Assembly: GCA_017615615.1 (NCBI GenBank)
Contig: JAFZZW010000035.1
Span: 1-51,280 of the forward strand
Reading direction: 5' to 3'
Source: Bacteroidales bacterium
GTDB lineage: Bacteria > Bacteroidota > Bacteroidia > Bacteroidales > UBA932
DNA length: 51,280 nucleotides
Shown here: piece after piece, positions 8,196-15,419 of the stretch
How the letters are laid out: each line of letters begins with the position of its first letter
Position numbering within the stretch: the stretch's first letter is position 1
The notes under the pieces: generated by a model
The model's input: the letters and a program-made list of their open reading frames with translations, nothing else
Database searches by the model: none
Told to the model about the DNA's origin: nothing
Program-made: the position numbers and the translations under genes

Positions 8196-9611
8196 ATGCG
8201 TTTACGTTATTTGCTTTTAGCCTTCCTGCTTCCGGCCGTTACCGGATGCTTTGATGAACCGGATCCCGTCGTTTCGGTCATCAACGCAGAAGGCGTTACA
8301 GTGGAAGTCGGCAAGACCGTGCAGATTATCGCCACCACCAACACCCTTGCAGACATCACCTTTGAATCTGCCAACCCCGCCATAGCCACCGTTTCATCCA
8401 ACGGAGAGGTTACCGGAGTAGCGGTAGGTTCCACCACCGTCACACTGTCGGTCGAGGCCTATGAAAAGGAATTCACCGCCGCCTCGACAACCGTCAGCGT
8501 CAATGTCGTTGAGGCCTATGTTCCCCCCACCCCAGAGGATGACCTTCCACCGGAAATCAAGGATGGCGCCACCGTCCTGTCCACCAACGCCGACGTTGAG
8601 AAGTTCCTCACCGACGTCCATTACCCCAATCACGACTGCACTTTCTCTGATCTTCGCAGCTGGGCGCAGACCAACGGCGTGAGTGTATGCCCCGGAAAGT
8701 CCGACCGCCCTCAGGAATACACCATCAGATGGACCCCCGACCAGTCGGCCGGCGACATTGTGGTCACGGTAACCGAACCTACCCGCACGTGGGAGTATAC
8801 TGCCACTGCTGGTGCCTCCAGCGTCACAATCACCAACCTCCTCCCCAACACCCATTATGTGTATGAGGCAAAGGCCGGGAGCAAGGTGCTTACCAAGGGA
8901 TCGTTCGACGTTACAGGTAAAGTGCATCAGCTTTTCATCCGCACCATGATACGCAACGCCCGCGACCTCGGCGGCTGGAAAACCGAAGACGGCAAAACAG
9001 TCAAGTACCGTATGGTATATCGCGGCGGACGCCTTGAGTCGACCTACGTCGGCAAGACCGGTAAAGTCGCCCTCAAGACGGAAGGCATCAAGGCGCAGCT
9101 GGATCTTCGCGGACACACCAAGAGCGGGGCGGAAGAGTTCATGAAGAAGGAGGAAAGCCCCCTCTACCCGTTGTTTGAAGATTTCGAGTTCCTGGCACCC
9201 AGTATAGAAGAAGGATATTCACAGATGCTCAACGACGACAAGGAAAAGACCCGTCAGTGCATGCAGTTCATTTTCGACATGGTAGACAAGAACAAGCCGG
9301 TATATTTCCACTGCTCCCTCGGCCGTGACCGCACCGGTACAATCGCCATGCTTACCCTTGGTATCCTCGGCGTCCCCGAGGGTGATATTTCCCAGGAATA
9401 TGAGCTTACCCAGTTCGCTCCTCACGGATATGCCACTTCCGACGGCGAGAACACCAAGATGACGCGCAGCATCGATTACAAGGGCGCGGCGAATGTCATA
9501 TGGGGCTATGCCGGTTCCGGTTCCTTCCAGGACGGCGTCAACGCTTACCTTCTGGAGATCGGCATCTCACAGGCCGACATAGACAAGTTCAAGAAGAACA
9601 TGCTTCAGTAA
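8196..9611 (+). CDS. BIG2/tyrosine-phosphatase lipoprotein
   Basis: A 471-aa lipoprotein (MRLRYLLLAFLLPAVTGC). Residues ~27-108 are a BIG2 immunoglobulin-like domain (VTVEVGKTVQIIATTN, ANPAIATVSSNGEVTGVAVG). Residues ~170-250 look like a fibronectin-III-type module (YTIRWTPDQSAGDIVVTV, NLLPNTHYVYEAKAGS). The C-terminal half is a protein-tyrosine/dual-specificity phosphatase fold: RNARDLGGWKT near its start and the signature HCSLGRDRTG (C-x5-R; Cys near residue 373). A secreted, lipid-anchored phosphatase is unusual compared with cytoplasmic PTPs; its substrate could be a phosphorylated glycan, inositol phosphate or protein. It converges on the esterase gene and shares a palindromic terminator with it. 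Confidence 0.8.
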   Translation: MRLRYLLLAFLLPAVTGCFDEPDPVVSVINAEGVTVEVGKTVQIIATTNTLADITFESANPAIATVSSNGEVTGVAVGSTTVTLSVEAYEKEFTAASTTVSVNVVEAYVPPTPEDDLPPEIKDGATVLSTNADVEKFLTDVHYPNHDCTFSDLRSWAQTNGVSVCPGKSDRPQEYTIRWTPDQSAGDIVVTVTEPTRTWEYTATAGASSVTITNLLPNTHYVYEAKAGSKVLTKGSFDVTGKVHQLFIRTMIRNARDLGGWKTEDGKTVKYRMVYRGGRLESTYVGKTGKVALKTEGIKAQLDLRGHTKSGAEEFMKKEESPLYPLFEDFEFLAPSIEEGYSQMLNDDKEKTRQCMQFIFDMVDKNKPVYFHCSLGRDRTGTIAMLTLGILGVPEGDISQEYELTQFAPHGYATSDGENTKMTRSIDYKGAANVIWGYAGSGSFQDGVNAYLLEIGISQADIDKFKKNMLQ

Positions 9612-9624
9612 CCAGCACTCAAGT

Positions 9625-9660
9625 AAAAAATAAAACCCGCCGCGGCGGGTTTTATTTTTT
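9625..9660. terminator. Perfect palindromic bidirectional terminator
   Basis: A 36-nt perfect inverted repeat: each 18-nt arm reads AAAAAATAAAACCCGCCG or its complement. GC-rich arms flanked by A and T runs on both sides give a rho-independent terminator in both directions, placed between convergent genes ending at 9611 and 9659. It overlaps the first two bases of the esterase stop codon. Confidence 0.9.
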
Positions 9661-11110
9661 ACTGATACTTCTGGAAGAAAGCCTTGTACTTGCTTTCCCA
9701 TCCGGACGGAACGTCGTGTCCCATCTTGGGGTAGAATGTCATCTGCTTGTCGCTCGCGGGCGTAAGGGCGTTGTTGTAAGGCGCGATGTTGGTGTGGGGC
9801 GGGCAGACGTCGTCCATAAGGCCTATATTGGCAAAAATGGGGCAGGAAATGAGCGTGGCCAGGTTCTTGGTGTCGAAGTACGACATGAATTCATACATCT
9901 TGGCATCGTCCCAACCGAGCGCGGCCTTGCACTGCTTGGCCATAGAGGGGAATCCGCCGCCGCTTCCCGACGCAATTACGAAGTAATCGGGGAAGTCTCC
10001 CATGAACGCCACGCCCGGCGCGATTGCCTTGACGGGATACTCCATGCTAAGCGCCGCCGCGGCATAAGAGAATGCGCCGCCCTGGCTCATGCCTTCCACG
10101 AAGACGTTGTTCATGTCGATCCGGCCTTTCACTTTCTCATCCTCGCATAATGCCAGGAATCGGATTCCCTGGACGCAGTCCATGTAGGCGCCGCGATAAT
10201 AATAGCTGTTCTTGTCGCCGAAGTTCACGGTGAACCACTGCTTGTCGTACGGATTAACGTAGTCCTCTTCAATCCCGTCGGCGCGCAGGGACGCCGCACG
10301 GGCGTTGATACGCTGTCCGCGGGCGGAAACCCAGAGATGCGCATAATCGGTACTGCCGGACGGCAGATACAGGAAAGTGGTGCCCGGGAAGTCGTCGTAT
10401 CCGTAATAATGCACTATGGCCGGATGCTTCTTGCCGTCATTGGCGGGCTCTTTATAATAGCAGCGGATGACCATGGGGTCTCCCTCGAGGCCGTCGGGTA
10501 TGGACTGCATGGATACCATGTAGGTCCCGGCGCTCTTGGTGGGGATGAAACCGGGATTCATGTCGATGGCCTTAAGCTGGTTGTAAGCGGCAGCCCAGAA
10601 ATCATCGAAGTCGGCCTGTTTGTCGGGGGCGGAAACAATCTCGAAGGGGCGGATGCCGAAAGCGAGGCCGACGCGGGTCGTGCCGTCCACGTAGCAGTTG
10701 ACCTTATAGAAACCGGGACTCCAGCTCTCCGCTTCGGGTGTGATGACGATGTCTTTGGTGCCGTTGGCGGGTATTTTTTCCATGAAATCCACCATGGCGA
10801 CATCTTTCTTGAAGTCAGTGCTTACACGGGACTGGATCCGGGCTTCCACTTCTATGGTGTTGGGGTTGGTCACGTGCATGGTATAAGAGGGGCTGCCGTC
10901 GAAAATGCCGTCCCCTTCTACGCTCGCGGAAAGCGTCAGGTCCTTGAGGACTTCCGGCTTCTGCTCCGGTTTGTCCTCGGGTTTATCCTGGTTCTGCTCC
11001 TGGTTTTGTTCCTGGTTCTGCTCCTGACCCTGGTCGTCGGGCTTGGTGCAGGCGGCCAGCAGGGACAGGGCGGCAAATACTGCCAGTATCTCTGAAATAA
11101 ACCTTCTCAT
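9659..11110 (-). CDS. Acetyl-xylan-esterase/cephalosporin-deacetylase-like lipoprotein (CE7 type)
   Basis: 483 aa, lipoprotein signal ending SLLAAC. A low-complexity linker of QEQNQ and DKPE repeats (about residues 28-55) leads into a beta domain and then an alpha/beta hydrolase of the AXE1/CE7 type: DFDDFWAAAYNQL, PAIVHYYGYDDFPG, VSARGQR, the nucleophile elbow GMSQGG, the acid segment GLMDDVCPPHTN and the late histidine in KMGHDVP. The predicted activity is removal of acetyl groups from glycans, which would help access to acetylated sugars in this PUL. It is the last gene of the long minus operon, 12 nt after the preceding gene. Confidence 0.85.
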   Translation of the reverse strand: MRRFISEILAVFAALSLLAACTKPDDQGQEQNQEQNQEQNQDKPEDKPEQKPEVLKDLTLSASVEGDGIFDGSPSYTMHVTNPNTIEVEARIQSRVSTDFKKDVAMVDFMEKIPANGTKDIVITPEAESWSPGFYKVNCYVDGTTRVGLAFGIRPFEIVSAPDKQADFDDFWAAAYNQLKAIDMNPGFIPTKSAGTYMVSMQSIPDGLEGDPMVIRCYYKEPANDGKKHPAIVHYYGYDDFPGTTFLYLPSGSTDYAHLWVSARGQRINARAASLRADGIEEDYVNPYDKQWFTVNFGDKNSYYYRGAYMDCVQGIRFLALCEDEKVKGRIDMNNVFVEGMSQGGAFSYAAAALSMEYPVKAIAPGVAFMGDFPDYFVIASGSGGGFPSMAKQCKAALGWDDAKMYEFMSYFDTKNLATLISCPIFANIGLMDDVCPPHTNIAPYNNALTPASDKQMTFYPKMGHDVPSGWESKYKAFFQKYQ

Positions 11111-11122
11111 GGCAAGCGCTTA

Positions 11123-12937
11123 TTACTTGACGTTGAAGTCGTCCAGTCCTTTCATGTTGTATCTGTAGATATACGAGGTTGAGCCATAATCGTCGCCTAT
11201 CCAGACGCAGCTGTTCTTGTGGTCGATGCAGATCGATTCCTCATTTGACTTGGTATTCATAAGGTATGCGCCGTGGAGCTTCTCCGCATCGCTCGAGAGG
11301 GCAAAAAACTTGTGAGCCTCTGAATCGACCACCCACAGCCAGTCCGTCAGCGGGTCGTAGCAAAGACCGGCGATTTCGGTAATGACGGTATGCATCGAAC
11401 GAAGCCCCTTTTTCCATAAGACTTCTCCTGTTTCCAGGTTGCAAAGGTAGAGGTAGGCGCCTGTCTGGGTCCCGATAAATACAAGCCCGTCTTTGTAGTA
11501 CGAGCAACCCTCGGCACCTGAATTGCCGAACGAGGCGGCGTCGCTGATATTGAAAAGCGACTGGACTCCGGTGAACTCGTAGCGCTTTTTTTCCTCGTTG
11601 TAATAAGAGAAAATGCTGCCAATCTTCTCGCTGGAGATGCGATATACGCAATTGGGCTCCCCGCTGATAAGAAAATCACCGGTGTCGTAATTCAAGGACA
11701 GTCCTTCCGAGTCGATCGTATACTTGTCTTCCCAGATATTTGCCTTGTTGATAACGGTTCCGTCCAGTTCGATGTTGGCGATCTGGCTGCCGTCGCCCAC
11801 TGCCCACAGCGAGTTGCCGTCTGCACTGACGCAGATACCGGAAAGTTCATTGAGGGCTACGGTCAGTCTTGTCATATCCGTTATCTCTGGAATCGACGGC
11901 TTGGGCCCGTCGTGGGGCTTCAGGCTTGCTGTGATGTCGCCCAGATCCAGTTTCTTTCCGGGCTTCAGGGTGATGTTGTCGGAGTAGGTATAACTGGCAG
12001 TCCAGTCGTCTCCCTTGGCGAAATAGATAGAGAAGCCGCCGTTGAAGGTGATGCCGCCGGGGAAGCAGATGGAGTTGAGATCGCCGTCGGCCGAGAGCTG
12101 GCCTTCACGGAAAGGATATCCGTCGTCTTTGGGTTTGGAAGGGCTCTCTTTTACAGATGAGTACTCGTTTTTGTAGCTGCTGTAGCGAAGTCCCGGGCGC
12201 TGCGCTCCTGTAATCAGGAAATGGTCGAAGCCGCCCGACACGGTGAACGAGATTATGGAAGAAACATCTATGAAACTGAAGTTGTTCCCGACAAGATATG
12301 CCTGAGTGAGGAGTATGTCGCTGACAGAGTAATAGATGATCTTGTCGGAGAGCCCTTCCTGCTTCTTCACGGCTTCGGCCGGCCAGGCGGCATAAAGGGG
12401 ATCGGGATCGGCGAGGTACTTGAACAGGTCTCCGGAAAGCTCTGCACTGGCGGTTTTTCCTCCGTCGGAAATCTGGTTATCTGCAAGGGTGATCACCTGG
12501 GCGGAGGGACCATATCCGCATTGGATATAGATCTGGTCGCCGGCTTTCCACTGGCCTTTCAGTTTGGATGCGGTGAAGGTGTAGACACCCGGCTGGGGCT
12601 TGGGTGCGACTTCCACGGCTGTTACCGTCACCTGGATGGTCTTTTCGGCGGCTTTGAACTTGCCTTCCACAGCGTCCACCCTGAGGGTGATGCCTGCGCT
12701 TCCGGCCTTGACCCCGGATACCTCCCCCTCAGGAGAGACAGTGGCGACTGCCGGATTGTCGGAAGTATATGTGATTGTTGCAGTGGAATTGCAGGTGGCG
12801 TTGATGTTGACGGTCTGGCCTTCCTGTAATGTGAGGTCTTCAGCTAAGATTGTAACATCGGAAGGCTGTTCGTTCTCGACGCAGGCAAGGAGCCCCGCCA
12901 ATGACAGGACAGCCAGCACGGTCAGCGCTTTTTTCAT
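11123..12937 (-). CDS. BIG2/SdiA-regulated-type beta-propeller lipoprotein
   Basis: A 604-aa lipoprotein (MKKALTVLAVLSLAGLLAC). Residues ~27-108 are a BIG2 domain almost superimposable on those of the 14407 and 8196 genes (VNINATCNSTATITYTSDNP, ATVSPEGEVSGVKAG, FKAAEKTIQVTV). A central beta-rich part (~115-340) contains WKAGDQIYIQCGYG, similar in outline to fimbrillin-like domains. The C-terminal ~250 residues are repeated blades (LNELSGICVSADGNSLWAVG, IDSEGLSLNYDTGDFLISGE, ITEIAGLCYDPLTDWLWVVD, NEESICIDHKNSCVWIGDD), matching the SdiA-regulated/esterase-like phytase propeller family. A catalytic role is unproven. It lies 12 nt from both neighbours in the operon. Confidence 0.7.
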   Translation of the reverse strand: MKKALTVLAVLSLAGLLACVENEQPSDVTILAEDLTLQEGQTVNINATCNSTATITYTSDNPAVATVSPEGEVSGVKAGSAGITLRVDAVEGKFKAAEKTIQVTVTAVEVAPKPQPGVYTFTASKLKGQWKAGDQIYIQCGYGPSAQVITLADNQISDGGKTASAELSGDLFKYLADPDPLYAAWPAEAVKKQEGLSDKIIYYSVSDILLTQAYLVGNNFSFIDVSSIISFTVSGGFDHFLITGAQRPGLRYSSYKNEYSSVKESPSKPKDDGYPFREGQLSADGDLNSICFPGGITFNGGFSIYFAKGDDWTASYTYSDNITLKPGKKLDLGDITASLKPHDGPKPSIPEITDMTRLTVALNELSGICVSADGNSLWAVGDGSQIANIELDGTVINKANIWEDKYTIDSEGLSLNYDTGDFLISGEPNCVYRISSEKIGSIFSYYNEEKKRYEFTGVQSLFNISDAASFGNSGAEGCSYYKDGLVFIGTQTGAYLYLCNLETGEVLWKKGLRSMHTVITEIAGLCYDPLTDWLWVVDSEAHKFFALSSDAEKLHGAYLMNTKSNEESICIDHKNSCVWIGDDYGSTSYIYRYNMKGLDDFNVK

Positions 12938-12949
12938 CCCGAATAAGAT

Positions 12950-14332
12950 TTAAAGGTTAAAACTATACAGTGAATTATATCCGGTATTCTCATCCCAAAC
13001 GTCTTCGTTGGCCAGGCGGATGGAAAAGAATGGATTGTCGTGTATGGTCGCGCAGGGGTCCGGAAGGTTGAGATGCAGGGTCATGGAACCTGCGATGCCT
13101 TCCGGCAGTATGACGGTCTGGTCGATAACGGTTTGCTGGGCCGGCATCCAGTAGCGGGGATCGCTGTCCAGTTTCCAGGTCTTGACGACCTTTCCCGAGG
13201 CATCGGTGAGAACCAGTTCGGCGTCGCGGGGATTCTGAGCCGGCGCGAAGCCGTCGTTACGCAGCGTGAGCTTGATCTGGAAGGGATTTCCCGCCTCGGG
13301 TTCCTTGGTGAACTGTCCTTCTTCCAGGACGTAACGGTAACCAAGGCGTTTGCGGATCTCTTCCATGCAGCCCTCTTCTCTCCAGCGTCTCAGCACGCTG
13401 GGATGATAGCTCACGTTAAGGTATGTGAAGTGATATAGTGCCAGGTCTTTCAGTGCTCCGTTGTAGGTTTCTGCACCGTTGCAGTGGCAGTATGCGGTGA
13501 ATTCACAGGATTCACCACCCATGATGGTGTACAGACTTTCCGCCTGCCAGAATTTGCGCTCGGACGGTCCGTTGAAAGTGCCGACGTCGTTCTGGCTGGA
13601 CAGGTAGCAGTCGTTGTGCCCGGCAAGGCGGGCCTTTGTCGTGGGCAGGTGTGACTCTGCCAGGGTAAGCGTGTCGGCGAGGGATATGCCGAACAGCTTC
13701 ATCTTGAAAGCCGGTGTGCGCAGTTCAATCTGGCGTTCGGCGGGGACTGCATCCAGAAGCGCTTCCACCAGCGCCTTCCTGGAGGCGTTGTCTTTGAAAT
13801 TCTCAGTATAATACCATTCGCCCCAGCTGCCGACAAAACCGGCCTGGACTACCATGATGACGTCATAGTATTCCTGAATGATGGGCTTCAGCTGGGCGAT
13901 ATGTCTGGCCACTTGTTCCGGAGTGGCGTCCCACGGCTTGTCCTTTTCGTCAAAACCGTTGGAGTAGCAGAAGCGGAGGATGCATTTTGCACCGCCGTCG
14001 CGAAGCGACTGGAACTTGATGCGGATTGTCTGTAGATAATCCTCCGCAATATCGGTCGCAACGTAATCCGTGAGATGGAATTCCAGCAAATAAAGCGAAC
14101 GTCCCTGCAGCCTGGCGGCACTGAAGCTCTGGTCGCTGATTGCCCTGCCGTCGGCGGAGAAGACTTCTGCCGGAGCATAAAAGCCTCTTTCCGGATTCGG
14201 GAAATTCTCCTCGGATGGCGTGTATGTGACGGTTACAAGTCCTTCATTTGGATCCGGAACCGGTTTTTCGCAATTGGCCGCAATAAAGAGAAGAACGGCG
14301 GGGGCGAGAAAAATGCTGCTGATTCTTTTCAC
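12950..14332 (-). CDS. DUF4874/DUF4832 lipoprotein
   Basis: 460 aa; the leader ends LLFIAANC, a plausible lipobox. The mature protein begins at the DUF4874 motif NFPNPERGFYAPAE, followed by LLEFHLTDYV, GGAKCILRFCYSNG, QAGFVGSWGEWYYTENF, then the DUF4832 part with GHNDCYLSSQND, YTIMGGESC and a beta-sandwich ending GYNSLYSFNL. It is a paralogue of the C-terminal 430 residues of the 3779-5971 product but lacks that protein's fimbrillin-like head. Two invariant segments (GSWGEWYY, IMGGE) suggest an enzyme active site on a TIM-barrel-like fold; no activity can be assigned from sequence alone. It follows a terminator-like hairpin in the operon. Confidence 0.78.
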   Translation of the reverse strand: MKRISSIFLAPAVLLFIAANCEKPVPDPNEGLVTVTYTPSEENFPNPERGFYAPAEVFSADGRAISDQSFSAARLQGRSLYLLEFHLTDYVATDIAEDYLQTIRIKFQSLRDGGAKCILRFCYSNGFDEKDKPWDATPEQVARHIAQLKPIIQEYYDVIMVVQAGFVGSWGEWYYTENFKDNASRKALVEALLDAVPAERQIELRTPAFKMKLFGISLADTLTLAESHLPTTKARLAGHNDCYLSSQNDVGTFNGPSERKFWQAESLYTIMGGESCEFTAYCHCNGAETYNGALKDLALYHFTYLNVSYHPSVLRRWREEGCMEEIRKRLGYRYVLEEGQFTKEPEAGNPFQIKLTLRNDGFAPAQNPRDAELVLTDASGKVVKTWKLDSDPRYWMPAQQTVIDQTVILPEGIAGSMTLHLNLPDPCATIHDNPFFSIRLANEDVWDENTGYNSLYSFNL

Positions 14333-14341
14333 GGTGTTATC

Positions 14342-14387
14342 TTTTTAAAAACCATAGGCAGGACCCTGTGCGGGTACCCGCCTATGG
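14342..14387 (-). terminator. Intra-operon hairpin with T-run
   Basis: Between the stop of the 319-aa lipoprotein gene and the start of the DUF4874/DUF4832 gene. An 8-bp perfect stem (CCATAGGC/GCCTATGG) extends into an inner GGACCC/GGGTACC stem, and on the minus strand TTTTTAAAAAG follows at once. It should reduce, rather than abolish, transcription downstream, setting high SusC/SusD/binding-protein levels and lower levels of the enzymes. Confidence 0.65.
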
Positions 14388-14406
14388 ATTGATTCTGTTG
14401 AAATAA

Positions 14407-15366
14407 TTACTTCTGGGTGGTAACCTTCAGGGAAGGAACTACGCCGGAAGGATTGCTCTCATTGGGAGCGGCGTTCGGGAGTACGCCGACGGAATTCCAG
14501 TTCTGCTGGATGTCGAAGCCGATGGAGAAGACGTCTGCGACAGGGAAGCCGACTGCGGCCAGTGCGGAGCGGCTGATGCTGAACTCGTACTTGCCGTCGA
14601 TACCGGCGCCCACGGTGGGAGCCTCGTCAGGGAAGAGGTTGTCGGAGTCGGGAGTCCAGCTCCAGCCGGAGCCGTTGACTTCGCCAATCCATGCATAACC
14701 GCCAGCCCAGTAGGAGCAGACTTCACCACCGTCGTAGATGGATCCTTCGAGGAGAAGGTCGGAGCATGCGTCGGAGAACTCATCGGAGTAGCCACCGGTA
14801 GCGGCGTTGCCGTCGGTGTTGATGTAGCAGTGGAAAGGAACCCAGGACATATCGGAGATATATTCGGTATCCCATTCTACATAGACATAGATGAATTCCG
14901 TGTTAGCGTAAACTTTGCAGTGGGTGAGAGCTGCATGGGTGGCATCCTCATCGCCGTAGGTCTGTGAGAATGATCCTGCAGGGAGCTCTGCCCAGTCTGC
15001 GAAATTGCCATCCATCGTGAGGGATACGGCAGGGGTCGGGGGCACTTCCTTGGCGGTGACGGTCACCTTGATGGTCTTCTCGGCAGCCTTGAATGCGTCT
15101 TTGACTTCTGCGACCTTGATGGTAATGTTGGCCTCGCCGGCCTTGATACCTGTTACCTCTCCTTTTGCGGAAACGGTGGCGATGTCTGTTTTGTCGCAGC
15201 TGTAGGTGAGCGCTGCTGTGGAGTTGGTGGTGGCGTTGATTGCAACGGTGGCACCTTCTTCCACGGTCACGTCGTTGGCGGTGATGGTTGCATCAGCTGC
15301 CTCTTTGGTGCAGGATACGAAACCGATCGTAGCCATGATCGCGAATAAAGCAAGAACTTTTTTCAT
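14407..15366 (-). CDS. BIG2 plus carbohydrate-binding lipoprotein (SusE/F position)
   Basis: A 319-aa lipoprotein (MKKVLALFAIMATIGFVSC). Residues ~25-108 are a BIG2 domain (ITANDVTVEEGATVAINATT, FKAAEKTIKVTV). Residues ~117-319 begin SLTMDGNFADWAELPAG and continue with strands IYVYVEWDTEY and YEFSISRSALAAVGFPV, the pattern of CBM9-like/DOMON-like sugar-binding beta-sandwiches. It lies 53 nt after SusD, the usual position of surface glycan-binding proteins (SusE/SusF), and such a role is the best inference. A hairpin with a T-run follows the stop codon. Confidence 0.72.
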   Translation of the reverse strand: MKKVLALFAIMATIGFVSCTKEAADATITANDVTVEEGATVAINATTNSTAALTYSCDKTDIATVSAKGEVTGIKAGEANITIKVAEVKDAFKAAEKTIKVTVTAKEVPPTPAVSLTMDGNFADWAELPAGSFSQTYGDEDATHAALTHCKVYANTEFIYVYVEWDTEYISDMSWVPFHCYINTDGNAATGGYSDEFSDACSDLLLEGSIYDGGEVCSYWAGGYAWIGEVNGSGWSWTPDSDNLFPDEAPTVGAGIDGKYEFSISRSALAAVGFPVADVFSIGFDIQQNWNSVGVLPNAAPNESNPSGVVPSLKVTTQK

Positions 15367-15419
15367 AAAAAATTGATTAAAAGGTTAATGATAATGGTGT
15401 ATAAAAGAATAAGTAGTTT

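Noticed and set aside
9625-9660. Transcription-factor operator
   Set aside because: Flanking A and T runs and the position between convergent stop codons fit a bidirectional terminator much better.
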